64,000 bases of DNA, from contig NZ_LR215979.1 in assembly GCF_900683735.1 (NCBI RefSeq), positions 310,001 to 374,000 on the forward strand. The letters are read 5' to 3'. Positions 48,877 to 58,300 of this stretch are shown piece after piece (positions within the stretch are counted from its first letter, which is position 1; every line of letters begins with the position of its first letter). Source of the stretch: Fusobacterium ulcerans ATCC 49185. GTDB taxonomy: Bacteria; Fusobacteriota; Fusobacteriia; Fusobacteriales; Fusobacteriaceae. The notes beneath the pieces were generated by a model that ran no database searches, had not been told where the DNA came from, and saw nothing but the letters and a program-made list of their open reading frames with translations. Both the position numbers and the translations under genes were made by a program.

Positions 48877-51725
48877 AAAAGATACACTTGATACTTGCAT
48901 TATTATTAAGCACGAATATCATTTTAGCTGCCTCAGAGAGAGAAGATATTGCATTTCTGGATGAACTTTATAAACAGAAAAAATTCTCAATGGCCATAAC
49001 AGAGTCTGTGAGCTTTTTAAAAAGATACCCTGATTCTAGATATACAAGAAATATTCAAGATAGAATAGCAAAAACATACTTTCTTCAGGAAGATTATAAC
49101 AATGCTATAAAGTACTTTAAAATCATTTTAATGAATAATGATATAAAAGCAAAAGAAAAAGATGAGATTAATTTTTATCTTATGAAAAGTTATACTGCAT
49201 TAGGAGATGTACAAAATAGTGACTTTTATATGGAAGCTTTAGATAAAAATGGAGATTTTTATGAAAGAGCATTGTATGATTCAGGAATGACTTATTTAGC
49301 TAAAGAAAATTATCCAAAAGCAGAAGAGTTATTTCAAAGAGTTATACAACTGAATAAAAAGTATTACAGTGAAGCTGTTTTGAGTATGGCAATGTCATCA
49401 TATAATAAAGCAGACTATAAGAGAACTCTTATATTTTTAAATGAATATTCAAATGGAAAAGATAAAAATAAAAATCAATCTCTTTTGAATTATTTATATG
49501 GTTCAGCTTATTATAAATTAAATTCAACAGAAGATGCAGTAACATATTTTCAAAAAGTTACAAATAAAGATAAGACGAGTTCATATGGGAAAAAGTCTAT
49601 ATTGAGCTTAATAGAGATATATAGCAATAGAGGCGATGTCAACTCTATGCAGAAATATCTTGCTATGCTTGAAAATACTAAAGAGTATGGAGAAGCAATG
49701 AGAATGATAGGAGATCTTTATGCTACAAGAGGAGAATATGAAAAAGCTGTAAGTTATTATTCAAAAACTAATACACCAAATGATCCAAAACTTATGTATG
49801 GATATGGATTTTCACTATATAAATTAAACAGATTAAAAGAAGCTCAAAAATATTTTGAAGGATTAAGAAATACTACTTATTATAATCAGTCTATATATTA
49901 TATATTCGCGATTGATTACAGATTAAAAAACTATAAGAAAATAGTAAGAAATAGAGATGAAGTAAAAAGAGTTGTTGTAAATCAGCAAGATACTGATAAC
50001 ATTAACTTAATGATAGCCAATTCAGCTTATGAAATTGGAGAATATGCTCTTTCAAAAGATTATTATGGAAGGCTTTATGCAAGAAATTCTAATAAAGAAA
50101 ATCTTTACAGAATAATAGTTATAGATAATAAAGTTGGAGATATTGATGATATTGCAAAAAGATTCAATGAGTATAAGACTAAATATCCAGATGATAAAGA
50201 ATATAAAAGAAATATATATTTTTCTGTAGGAGAAGCATACTATAAAAGAAATAAAGTATCAGAAGCAATAGATGTATATAAAGAATTTTTGGCTTCAGAT
50301 AGGGATTTCAGTATTTTAAACAATCTTATTGTTTCACTGTTAAGTGAACAGAGATATGATGAAATGCTTACATATCTTAATGATGAAGGGACAGAAAATA
50401 CAAAAGATAACATATATTTGAAGGGAATAGCTTTTGTAGGAATGGGAAGATATGAAGAGGCAGATACAGCTTTTAACCAATTGGAAGCAGATACAACTTC
50501 TGATGCAGCACTTCTGACAAAGGTGAAGTTTAATAAGATGAGAAATTATTTCTTGTGGGGAAAATATGAAGATGCTATAAAATATGGAGAAGAGTATCTT
50601 ACATTAGAGAATCCAGAAGGAAAAAATGAAATAATGGATAAATTAGCTATCAGTTATTTTAGAATAGATAATTTTGAAAAAAGCAGAGAGTATTATAATA
50701 AACTTTCTACAACTCCTGAATTTGAAGCTTATGGAAAATTTCAAATAGCAGATACTTATTATGCTGAAAAAAACTTTGAAAAAGCTAAAGAGGAATATAA
50801 ACTTGTTGCAGAACAATATGGAGATGGACAGTATGGAGAAAAAGCATACTATTGGTATCTCACTACTTTAATTAATTTAGGAGAGAATGAAACTTTTGAA
50901 AAAGAGAAGGAGACATTTCTTGCAAAATATCCTGGAAGTAAAATGAGAGATAATCTTCTTATATTATCAGGAGAAGTATATGAAAGTGGAAATAATAATG
51001 ATAAAGCACTAGAAAATTATAAAGAACTTCTTTCAACTTCAGAGGATAAAGTAGTTAAAGAAAGCACAGCTTCTAAAATATTAGATATTCATTTAAGTAA
51101 AAATAATATAGAGGAAGCTAAAAAATACATAGAGAATATTACAAATATAGACACTAAAAATTATTATAATTCTCTTATTTATGAGAAACAGAATAACAAA
51201 GAAGCTGCAATGAAAGAATATGAAAAACTTTTAGAAAGTAGCAAATATAAAGATTATGCTTCTGTAAATATAGCTTCTAAATTATTTGCTGAAAAGAATT
51301 ATAAAAAAGCAAGAGAATACTATGAACAGGTAAATAATATGGAGAATAGTATCTATAAAGATCTTGTATTGTTCCAAATAGCATCTATTGATGAAATAGA
51401 AAAGAAAAATGAAGAAGCCTTGAGAGGTTATACAAAAGGATATGTAATGTATGATGGAAAGTATTCTCAAGTATCAAAATTAAAAGCAGCCCAGTTAAGT
51501 GAAAAAATGGGAAAAGAAAAAGATGCAGAAACATTGTATAGAGAACTTTATGCTCTTGATAAAAAACTTATATACAAAGAATTTGTTCTTGAAAAAATGA
51601 TCTATTTTGCTTTAAAAGCTGAAAATAAAGTAGATGGTAAAAAATATTATTTAGAATTAAAAGCAATCAATGCTAAAAAAGCAGAAAAATATGCAGATTT
51701 TTTTAAAGAGGAGGAAAATAAATGA
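48873..51725 (+). CDS. Large exported tetratricopeptide-repeat protein
   Basis: A 950-residue protein with a signal peptide (LILALLLSTNIILAAS, cleavage near residue 20) followed by about 20 or more helical TPR-like repeats over the whole length, with repeated YYKxxxFxxA patterns. It has no other domain. It is encoded in an operon with ExbB, ExbD and TonB, so it is likely a periplasmic scaffold that acts with the TonB complex on the outer membrane or envelope. Start is GTG 48873 behind AAGGAGG, overlapping the DUF116 stop. Its tail overlaps the next gene by four bases (ATGA). Confidence 0.85.
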   Translation: MKKIHLILALLLSTNIILAASEREDIAFLDELYKQKKFSMAITESVSFLKRYPDSRYTRNIQDRIAKTYFLQEDYNNAIKYFKIILMNNDIKAKEKDEINFYLMKSYTALGDVQNSDFYMEALDKNGDFYERALYDSGMTYLAKENYPKAEELFQRVIQLNKKYYSEAVLSMAMSSYNKADYKRTLIFLNEYSNGKDKNKNQSLLNYLYGSAYYKLNSTEDAVTYFQKVTNKDKTSSYGKKSILSLIEIYSNRGDVNSMQKYLAMLENTKEYGEAMRMIGDLYATRGEYEKAVSYYSKTNTPNDPKLMYGYGFSLYKLNRLKEAQKYFEGLRNTTYYNQSIYYIFAIDYRLKNYKKIVRNRDEVKRVVVNQQDTDNINLMIANSAYEIGEYALSKDYYGRLYARNSNKENLYRIIVIDNKVGDIDDIAKRFNEYKTKYPDDKEYKRNIYFSVGEAYYKRNKVSEAIDVYKEFLASDRDFSILNNLIVSLLSEQRYDEMLTYLNDEGTENTKDNIYLKGIAFVGMGRYEEADTAFNQLEADTTSDAALLTKVKFNKMRNYFLWGKYEDAIKYGEEYLTLENPEGKNEIMDKLAISYFRIDNFEKSREYYNKLSTTPEFEAYGKFQIADTYYAEKNFEKAKEEYKLVAEQYGDGQYGEKAYYWYLTTLINLGENETFEKEKETFLAKYPGSKMRDNLLILSGEVYESGNNNDKALENYKELLSTSEDKVVKESTASKILDIHLSKNNIEEAKKYIENITNIDTKNYYNSLIYEKQNNKEAAMKEYEKLLESSKYKDYASVNIASKLFAEKNYKKAREYYEQVNNMENSIYKDLVLFQIASIDEIEKKNEEALRGYTKGYVMYDGKYSQVSKLKAAQLSEKMGKEKDAETLYRELYALDKKLIYKEFVLEKMIYFALKAENKVDGKKYYLELKAINAKKAEKYADFFKEEENK

Positions 51726-52063
51726 AAAAATTAGTAGTATCTTTATTTTTATTAAGTGCCCTTGTAGTGAGTGCAGAAGACAGTGTGACTGCAATAGACA
51801 AAGAAGTAACTGGTGTAAACAAAGAACAGCTTGAAATGAAAGAGATAGAAACGAAAGAAATGTTGCTGAAAGGACAAAAAATTGATTCTGGCTCAGTTGA
51901 GTTATCAGGAGAAAATCTTAAAAATCAACAACAAAAAATAAAAGTAGTTCAAAATGAGAAATCAGCTTTAGAAGATGAGTTATCACAAGGAGTGGAGAAA
52001 AAATCATTCCTTAAATATGTAATAGGAGCATTAGGAGTAGTAGTTTTAATTATAGCACTTTAA
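51722..52063 (+). CDS. Small exported coiled-coil protein with C-terminal membrane anchor
   Basis: A 113-residue protein with a signal peptide (cleavage near VVSAED), a charged helix likely to form a coiled coil (about residues 20-90, with NKEQLEMKEIETKEMLLKG) and a C-terminal hydrophobic segment (YVIGALGVVVLIIAL). It overlaps the TPR gene (ATGA) and precedes exbB. It is probably an accessory part of the TonB apparatus. I recognise no named family. Confidence 0.72.
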   Translation: MKKLVVSLFLLSALVVSAEDSVTAIDKEVTGVNKEQLEMKEIETKEMLLKGQKIDSGSVELSGENLKNQQQKIKVVQNEKSALEDELSQGVEKKSFLKYVIGALGVVVLIIAL

Positions 52064-52100
52064 TTAAATTTACATAAGAGAGTATAAAGGAGAAATAGAT

Positions 52101-52712
52101 ATGTATTGGATTAAAAATGGTGGAATTCTAATGTATTTTATTTTAGCTATGTCTATCATAGGACTGGCAGTAGTAATAGAGAGATTTATTTATTTTAAAT
52201 TAAGTGAGAGAGATAGTTTCAATAAAATAAATCCAGAACTTAGACAGCTTATAGAAAAAGGGTCTGTAAAGGAAGCAATAGTTTTACTTAATAATCAAAA
52301 AGCTTCAGCAGCTAGAGTTTTAAAAGATATATTAATACAATATTATAAAAGCAACAGTAAGGATCCTGTAATGTTGGAAGAAAAGGGAAAAGAAAGTGCA
52401 ATGGCACAGGTACCTCTTTTAGAAAAACACATGTGGATGCTTTCATTAGTTGCTCATATAACTCCTTTATTAGGACTATTAGGAACTGTTACAGGAATGA
52501 TTAAGGCATTTCAGGCAGTATCTGTCCATGGAACAGGAGATGCTTCTGTTTTGGCAAAAGGTATATCAGAAGCATTATTTACTACTGCTGGAGGACTTTT
52601 TGTAGCCATTCCTGCTACTATTTTCTATAATTATTTTAATAAAAAAATAGATGAAACAATAAATGATATGGAAAAAACTAGTACAGAATTGATAAACTAC
52701 TTCAGAAGATAG
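52101..52712 (+). CDS. exbB: ExbB/TolQ/MotA-type proton channel
   Basis: A 203-residue membrane protein with three hydrophobic segments. ERFIYFKL after the first, HITPLLGLLGTVTGMIKAFQ at the second and FTTAGGLFVAIPATIFYNYF at the third are classic ExbB/TolQ motifs. With ExbD it converts proton motive force into movement of TonB. The ATG has AAAGGAG upstream. Genes exbB-exbD-tonB follow in order with small gaps. The exact pair (Exb versus Tol) is set by the adjacent tonB and lack of tolAB/pal. Confidence 0.92.
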   Translation: MYWIKNGGILMYFILAMSIIGLAVVIERFIYFKLSERDSFNKINPELRQLIEKGSVKEAIVLLNNQKASAARVLKDILIQYYKSNSKDPVMLEEKGKESAMAQVPLLEKHMWMLSLVAHITPLLGLLGTVTGMIKAFQAVSVHGTGDASVLAKGISEALFTTAGGLFVAIPATIFYNYFNKKIDETINDMEKTSTELINYFRR

Positions 52713-52720
52713 GAGAAATT

Positions 52721-53158
52721 ATGAAAATTGAAAGAACAAAAAGACGTGGAAAGGGAGAATTAGCATTAGAAATAACTCCCCTTATTGATGTTGTGTTTCT
52801 TTTATTAATATTTTTTCTGGTTGCAACTACTTTTGAAGATATTAACAGTGGGATCAAAATAGACCTGCCGCAGTCTACGATCAGAGAGATAAAGAATATA
52901 AAAGAAATACAAGTTGCAATAAATAAAAATAAAGAAATTGTCTTGAATTTTAAAGATAAAGGTAAAAATCAGAAAGTTAAAGTTAATAAGAATAACTTAA
53001 AAGCAGAACTTGAAAATAAACTGAAGGAATCTGAGGAAAAAAATATAGTAATAAGTGCTGATAAAAGTCTAGATTATGGATTTATAGTAGAAATAATGAC
53101 TATTTCTAAAGAAGCAGGAGCAGCCTCGCTGGATATAGATACAGCAAGCAGTAAATAA
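52721..53158 (+). CDS. exbD: ExbD/TolR-type biopolymer transport protein
   Basis: A 145-residue protein with one N-terminal membrane segment carrying the functional aspartate in ITPLIDVVFLLLIFFLVAT (Asp23) and a periplasmic domain with DLPQSTIREI. It forms the proton-conducting complex with ExbB. It starts 8 bases after exbB and is followed by tonB. Complete. Confidence 0.92.
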   Translation: MKIERTKRRGKGELALEITPLIDVVFLLLIFFLVATTFEDINSGIKIDLPQSTIREIKNIKEIQVAINKNKEIVLNFKDKGKNQKVKVNKNNLKAELENKLKESEEKNIVISADKSLDYGFIVEIMTISKEAGAASLDIDTASSK

Positions 53159-53172
53159 ATAAGGAGAGAATT

Positions 53173-54108
53173 ATGAAAAGAGTTGATTATGTAAGCTTTG
53201 GTCTTTCTATACTTCTAAACCTGCTTATCATACTGCTTATACCTGGTCTTTCAGTGGAAACTATAGTAGATAAAAAAATTAAAGTTGGATTAGTTTCTTA
53301 TGATAATAACAGCAGAATAAAGATGGAAGGAACTAAAAATACTAACTCTAAAACTAAAAATCTGACAGCTGAAACTAGAAAAAAGACAGAAAAAGTTGAA
53401 ACTCAGGTCAAGAAAGAAAGTACAGTAAAAAAAGAACCTACCACTCAGGTAAAAGCAAAAGAACCTGAAAAGAAGCCAACTTTAAGTGATATAGCTAAAT
53501 CTATATCTGGTCCTGAAATAGATGTTTTATCTGGAATAAATGACATAAGCCATTCTGTTGTTAGAGAAAAAGTAAAAACAATTCCTAAAAGGCAAACTGA
53601 TGATAAACAAGGGGTAATTTCAAAAGATAATCTTGTTGGAGAAAAACTAGATTTAGCATCTGATTCAGATATGAATATCCAGGGAAAGGAACAATTCTTA
53701 GTTGAGGAAGATGGAAAGCTTGCCTTTAACTCAGAAGAGGGAAAAGACTTGGAATTTGAAAGAATATTGAAAGCAGATGGAGATGTAGAAGGTTTGCCAA
53801 GTGGATATAGGCTTGGAACAGAAGATGGAAATATTGTTGCTAGATGGGATAATACCAACAGGGAACCTGTATATCCTGAAAGTGCTCAGCTAAGAGGACT
53901 TCATGGAACAGTAAAGATAAGAATGAATATTGATGAAAATGGAAATGTAAATTCTTTATTCCTTGAAAAAGGAAGTGGAGTTCCAGAAATCAATAGTGCT
54001 ATAGAAGAGATAGGAAGAACTTGGAAAATATATTTGAGTAAAAATGGAATGAACGTAAAAGGCGATGTTATACTGGAATATAACTTTACATTAAGAGGAA
54101 AAAATTAA
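53173..54108 (+). CDS. tonB: TonB energy-transducing protein
   Basis: A 311-residue protein with one N-terminal membrane segment (about residues 9-27), a long lysine/threonine/glutamate-rich spacer (about 50-150) and a C-terminal TonB domain (about 225-311) with EPVYPESAQLRGLHGTVKIR and ENGNVNSLFLEKGSG. It carries energy to outer-membrane receptors. The Pro-Lys repeat of classical TonB is replaced by KKES/KKEP-type charged repeats. No TonB-dependent receptor is in the window. Confidence 0.88.
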   Translation: MKRVDYVSFGLSILLNLLIILLIPGLSVETIVDKKIKVGLVSYDNNSRIKMEGTKNTNSKTKNLTAETRKKTEKVETQVKKESTVKKEPTTQVKAKEPEKKPTLSDIAKSISGPEIDVLSGINDISHSVVREKVKTIPKRQTDDKQGVISKDNLVGEKLDLASDSDMNIQGKEQFLVEEDGKLAFNSEEGKDLEFERILKADGDVEGLPSGYRLGTEDGNIVARWDNTNREPVYPESAQLRGLHGTVKIRMNIDENGNVNSLFLEKGSGVPEINSAIEEIGRTWKIYLSKNGMNVKGDVILEYNFTLRGKN

Positions 54109-54125
54109 TTTGTGAGGTGGATGGT

Positions 54126-55517
54126 TTGATTCTTCTAGGGTTTAGATTAGATAAAAGTTTAAAAGAGGAATTAGAAAATAATTTTGAAAATGAATTAACT
54201 TTTGCAGAAAATATAACTGATTTTATAGAATATTTAAAAAATAAAAAGTATGAAACTATAGTTATAGAAGAAAGAAATCTTCAGGAAGAAGCTCTTATTA
54301 ATTTAGTAAAAAAAGTGGGAGAATATCAAAAAAAAGGTGTTATAATAATTCTTGGAGAAACTTCTAATTTAAAAGTGGTTGCAGGGAGTGTAAAGGCTGG
54401 AGCATATGATTATATACTAAAACCAGTAGACAATAATACTGTTATAAAAATAATAGAAAAATCTGTAAAAGATTATAAATTATTGGCTGAAAGAGTGGAT
54501 AAACATAAGAGTTCTGGAGATAAACTCATAGGACAGACAAAAGAAATAGTAGAACTTTACAAGATGATAGGGAAAGTTGCAAGTAGCAGAGTACCTGTTT
54601 TAGTAGTGGGAGAAAAGGGAACTGGAAAAACAAGTGTAGCAAAGTCTATTCATCAATTTAGTGATTGGTCAAATGAGCCTCTTATAAGTATTAACTGTAC
54701 TTCTTTTCAGAATGAGTTATTAGAAAGAAAGATGTTTGGATATGAAAAAGGAGCATTTACAGGAGCTGTTTTTTCTCAAATAGGAGATCTTGAAAAAGCT
54801 AATGGGGGAACACTCCATTTAGGAAATGTAGAATCACTGAGCTTAGATTTACAATCTAAAATACTCTATTTTTTAGAAGAAGGAGAGTTTTTTAGAATGG
54901 GAGGAGCAGAACCTATAAAAATTGATTTGAGAGTAGTAGCCAGTACATGTGAAAATCTTGAAGAACTTATAAATCAAGGCAGATTTATTGATGAACTATA
55001 CAGAAAATTAAAAGTTCTTGAAGTAAATATTCCACCATTGAGAGAAAGAAAGGATGATATACCTTTAATAATAGACCATTATTTAATAGAATGTAATGAA
55101 GAACTTCATAAAAATGTAAAAGGTGTAAGTAAGCCGGCTTTGAAAAAAATATTAAGATATGACTGGCCTGGAAATGTTAATGAACTTAAAAATGCAGTTA
55201 AATCTGCTGTGGCATTATGCAGAGGGGGCTCTATACTTATAGAAGACCTGCCAAGTAATGTGTTGGGAACAAAAGTTACAAAAAGAAAAGGAGATGCACA
55301 GACAAGTGCTCTCAAAGAATGGGTAAAGGTAGAGATGGAAGTGTATAAAACTGGTAATCAGAAAGGTTATTATGGGAATATCATTTCAAAAGTAGAGAAA
55401 GAACTTATCCATCAGGTATTGGAAATGACTAATGGAAAAAAAGTAGAAACAGCAGAAATACTTGGGATAACAAGAAATACTTTAAGAACAAAAATGAGTA
55501 ATTATGGTTTGGAGTAG
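54126..55517 (+). CDS. NtrC-like (bEBP-derived) regulator with apparently dead ATPase
   Basis: A 463-residue protein (TTG 54126, with GAGG 8 bases upstream; a GTG at 54117 overlaps it). An N-terminal pseudo-receiver ends near residue 115; its third strand reads TIVIEERN, without the phosphoacceptor aspartate. The central AAA+ domain keeps Walker A GEKGTGKTS and EKGAFTGA, but Walker B is GTLHLGNVE where family members have GTLFLDEI, the sensor asparagine is cysteine (VVASTCEN), and the arginine-finger FREDLYYRL reads FIDELYRKL. A Fis-type helix-turn-helix ends the protein. It probably binds DNA or protein without ATP-driven open-complex formation. Its target may be the TonB operon just upstream. 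Confidence 0.85.
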   Translation: MILLGFRLDKSLKEELENNFENELTFAENITDFIEYLKNKKYETIVIEERNLQEEALINLVKKVGEYQKKGVIIILGETSNLKVVAGSVKAGAYDYILKPVDNNTVIKIIEKSVKDYKLLAERVDKHKSSGDKLIGQTKEIVELYKMIGKVASSRVPVLVVGEKGTGKTSVAKSIHQFSDWSNEPLISINCTSFQNELLERKMFGYEKGAFTGAVFSQIGDLEKANGGTLHLGNVESLSLDLQSKILYFLEEGEFFRMGGAEPIKIDLRVVASTCENLEELINQGRFIDELYRKLKVLEVNIPPLRERKDDIPLIIDHYLIECNEELHKNVKGVSKPALKKILRYDWPGNVNELKNAVKSAVALCRGGSILIEDLPSNVLGTKVTKRKGDAQTSALKEWVKVEMEVYKTGNQKGYYGNIISKVEKELIHQVLEMTNGKKVETAEILGITRNTLRTKMSNYGLE

Positions 55518-55523
55518 GATGAA

Positions 55524-56978
55524 ATGCATATAACATTATATAGAAAATATAGACCTAAAAATTTTGAAGAGATAGCAGGGCAAAAGGAAATAGTAAAAAC
55601 TCTGAAAGCATCATTGAGAAATGGCAAAACTTCCCATGCATATCTTTTTACAGGTCCTAGAGGTGTGGGGAAAACTACAATAGCCAGACTAATAGCTAAA
55701 GGGGTCAATTGCCTGGAAAATGGTGTTACTGATGAACCTTGTAATAAATGTGAAAATTGTTTGTCAATAAATGATGGAAGTTTTATGGACATGATTGAAA
55801 TTGATGCTGCTTCTAACAGAGGAATAGATGAAATCAGACAATTGAAAGAAAAAATAAATTACCAGCCTTCAAAAGGAAGGAAAAAAATATATATTATAGA
55901 TGAGGTACATATGCTGACAAAAGAAGCATTTAATGCTCTTTTGAAAACATTGGAAGAACCTCCTGAACATGTAATATTTATATTGGCAACAACAGAGGCA
56001 GATAAAATACTTCCAACTATCATTTCAAGATGTCAGAGATATGACTTTAAAACTTTATCTCCAGCTGAAATGAAAGAAAAACTTGGAGAAATATCTAAAA
56101 ATGAAGGAGTTTCTGTACCAGATGATGTACTTGATTTGATTTATGAAAATTCTGGTGGAAGTATGAGAGATGCTACTTCTATACTGGAAAGACTTATGAT
56201 AACTTGTTTAGATGAAGAGATAACTTTAGAGAAATGTGAAAAGGTTCTTGGGGTAACTCCTGTAAAGCAAATGAAGGAATTTTTAGATAATGTCATAGAA
56301 AAAAAATACAGAGAGCTTGTAAAAATGCTTGATGAATTTTGGAGTGAATCTTTGGAAATTGAACTTTTCTTTAAGGATTTTGCTAAATATTGCAAAACTC
56401 TTATGAGCAGATCAGAATTGGAAGTAGATAAAGGATTAAAAATAATTGGAGCTGTCTATGATTCTTTGAATAAATTTAAATATGAAGAAGATAAAAGAAT
56501 GGTTGGCTATGTAGTTATTAATAATCTTTTAAGTACTAAAGCTACAGTGGTTCAAGAGAGAGTAGTAGAAAAAATAATTGAAAAACCAGTGACAGTACAT
56601 CAAAATAGTTCAAGTACAGAAGAAACTATTGATCTTTCAGGAATAACACTGGAATATGTAATAAGTCAGTGGAAAGATATAGTTGAAGAAGCTAAAAAAG
56701 AAAAAATAACATTGGGGGCATTTTTAATAAGTGCTAAGCCATATAAAATTGAGGGAGATACATTATTTATTGGATTTGAAAGCGAAAATTCTTTTGCTAA
56801 AGAGCAAATGGAAACAAGTACTTATGATGATGTATTTTTAGAAGTAGTAAAGAAAATAATCAATCCAAAAATAAAAGTAAAATATATACTTGTTGGTAAA
56901 AAGAGAGAAATCAGCAAGGGTGAAAATGATTTTACTAAAAAAATAGTAGATTTTTTTGGTGGAGAGATTATGAGATAA
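55524..56978 (+). CDS. dnaX: DNA polymerase III subunit gamma/tau
   Basis: A 484-residue clamp-loader protein. Walker A GPRGVGKTT (Gly44-Thr51), zinc-binding cysteines (Cys63, 73, 76, 79), Walker B IYIIDEVHML and the SRC motif ISRCQRYDF are present. Domain III and a short tau-like C-terminal region follow. It loads the beta clamp (dnaN, upstream). The ATG follows the regulator stop by six bases, so it may be co-transcribed with it. Confidence 0.94.
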   Translation: MHITLYRKYRPKNFEEIAGQKEIVKTLKASLRNGKTSHAYLFTGPRGVGKTTIARLIAKGVNCLENGVTDEPCNKCENCLSINDGSFMDMIEIDAASNRGIDEIRQLKEKINYQPSKGRKKIYIIDEVHMLTKEAFNALLKTLEEPPEHVIFILATTEADKILPTIISRCQRYDFKTLSPAEMKEKLGEISKNEGVSVPDDVLDLIYENSGGSMRDATSILERLMITCLDEEITLEKCEKVLGVTPVKQMKEFLDNVIEKKYRELVKMLDEFWSESLEIELFFKDFAKYCKTLMSRSELEVDKGLKIIGAVYDSLNKFKYEEDKRMVGYVVINNLLSTKATVVQERVVEKIIEKPVTVHQNSSSTEETIDLSGITLEYVISQWKDIVEEAKKEKITLGAFLISAKPYKIEGDTLFIGFESENSFAKEQMETSTYDDVFLEVVKKIINPKIKVKYILVGKKREISKGENDFTKKIVDFFGGEIMR

Positions 56979-57002
56979 ACACCAATAAAAACAGGGGGAA
57001 AA

Positions 57003-57809
57003 ATGTTTGTAGTTCATGGAATGGCAGTAGCAGCATTATTTATGATTTCTCTTATGATGCCAATATTTAGTTTCTTATTGCCAGTTTATAAGATAAAAAA
57101 AATGAGAGAATTAGATTTTAGACAAAAAGTATTGATCAATATTATTGCCATTATGCTTATAATATTGATGAACCCCATGCTTTTAAGTATATACATAGGA
57201 TTTTTTATAGTAATAGAACTTTTTTATTATTATTTTGAAAAAATAAACTATTCTGTAAAGAAATTTGACAGGATAACTATTACTGCAGTGGTGGTAACAG
57301 CATTTATGGTGGGGATATTTTTCCTTGTTAAAAAAGATATAGATGCTAATATAGGAACAATAATGGAGATGTATCAACAGAGAACAAATTTTAGTATGGA
57401 AGATGTTCAGGTGATATTTAAAGAAATAAAATTAAATTCATTATGGCTTATATTTACTTATTCAATGCTATGTTCATTTATGACATATTTTTCTTTAGAT
57501 AAGAAAAATTATGAAAACTGGGAAATTTCATATGGATGGGTACTAATTTATATAACAACATTTTTTGCAGCAAAAATATTTAAAATAGATAATTTTTATA
57601 TAAATAATTTAATGGAAATAGGAAAAGTAATATTTATATTCTTTGGATTAAAAAGTATTTATACAGCATTAAATAAAATATTAAAAATAAGAATTTTAAA
57701 TAGTTTTATAGCAATTTTTACCTCTGTAATGTTCCCATTCCTAACTTTTGTGATTGGGGTAGTTTCAGGGTTTAAGATAGATAAAGTATTATTTAATGAA
57801 AAAAAATAA
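57003..57809 (+). CDS. DUF2232-like (YybS-type) membrane protein
   Basis: A 268-residue membrane protein with about eight hydrophobic segments and a basic C-terminus. It is assigned to the YybS/DUF2232 family from topology and from its place before rplI and dnaB, which is the order in many Firmicutes (yybS-yybT-rplI-dnaC). The sequence itself is too divergent for a firm motif match. It starts at ATG 57003 behind GGGGG. Function is unknown, possibly membrane-related transport. Confidence 0.6.
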   Translation: MFVVHGMAVAALFMISLMMPIFSFLLPVYKIKKMRELDFRQKVLINIIAIMLIILMNPMLLSIYIGFFIVIELFYYYFEKINYSVKKFDRITITAVVVTAFMVGIFFLVKKDIDANIGTIMEMYQQRTNFSMEDVQVIFKEIKLNSLWLIFTYSMLCSFMTYFSLDKKNYENWEISYGWVLIYITTFFAAKIFKIDNFYINNLMEIGKVIFIFFGLKSIYTALNKILKIRILNSFIAIFTSVMFPFLTFVIGVVSGFKIDKVLFNEKK

Positions 57810-57824
57810 TTGGAGGAAAATCAA

Positions 57825-58274
57825 ATGGCAAAAATACAAGTTATACTGACTCAAGATGTAGCAGGGCAAGGAAGAAAAGGAGATTTAATAACAGTTTCTG
57901 ATGGGTATGCACATAACTTTCTTATAAAAAATAAAAAAGGTATGATAGCAACTGAAGAAGAATTAAAAAAAATAGAAAACAGAAAAAAAAGAGAAGAAAA
58001 GAAACTTCAAGAAGATAAAGAAAAATCAATTGAATTGAAAAAACAGCTTGAATCTAAAAAAATAGAAATTGGAGTAAAAATTGGAGAAAATGGGAAACTA
58101 TTTGGAGCTATTACAAATAAAGAAGTTGCAGCAGCAATAGAACAAATTTTTGGAGTAGCTATTGATAGAAAAAAAATAGAATGCAATATAAAAAGTTTAG
58201 GTGAACATACTGCAGTTATAAAACTTCATACTGATGTAAAAGCTGAAGTTAAAATTATAGCAAAAGCTCAATAA
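57825..58274 (+). CDS. rplI: 50S ribosomal protein L9
   Basis: A 149-residue ribosomal protein. It begins MAKIQVILTQDVAGQGRKGD, and the loop GYAHNFLIKN follows, then a long charged helix (residues about 45-75) and the C-terminal domain with GENGKLFGAIT. Length is exactly typical. The start is ATG 57825, with GGAGG 9 bases upstream; the frame extends upstream to 57810 without a ribosome site. Precedes dnaB. Confidence 0.96.
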   Translation: MAKIQVILTQDVAGQGRKGDLITVSDGYAHNFLIKNKKGMIATEEELKKIENRKKREEKKLQEDKEKSIELKKQLESKKIEIGVKIGENGKLFGAITNKEVAAAIEQIFGVAIDRKKIECNIKSLGEHTAVIKLHTDVKAEVKIIAKAQ

Positions 58275-58300
58275 TTTTTTTGTTAAAATAAGGAGAAAAA

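Noticed and set aside
48873-51725. Repeated TPR coding units considered as DNA repeats or a possible recombination hot spot.
   Set aside because: Repeats are only at the level of protein pattern; no long identical nucleotide repeats were seen.
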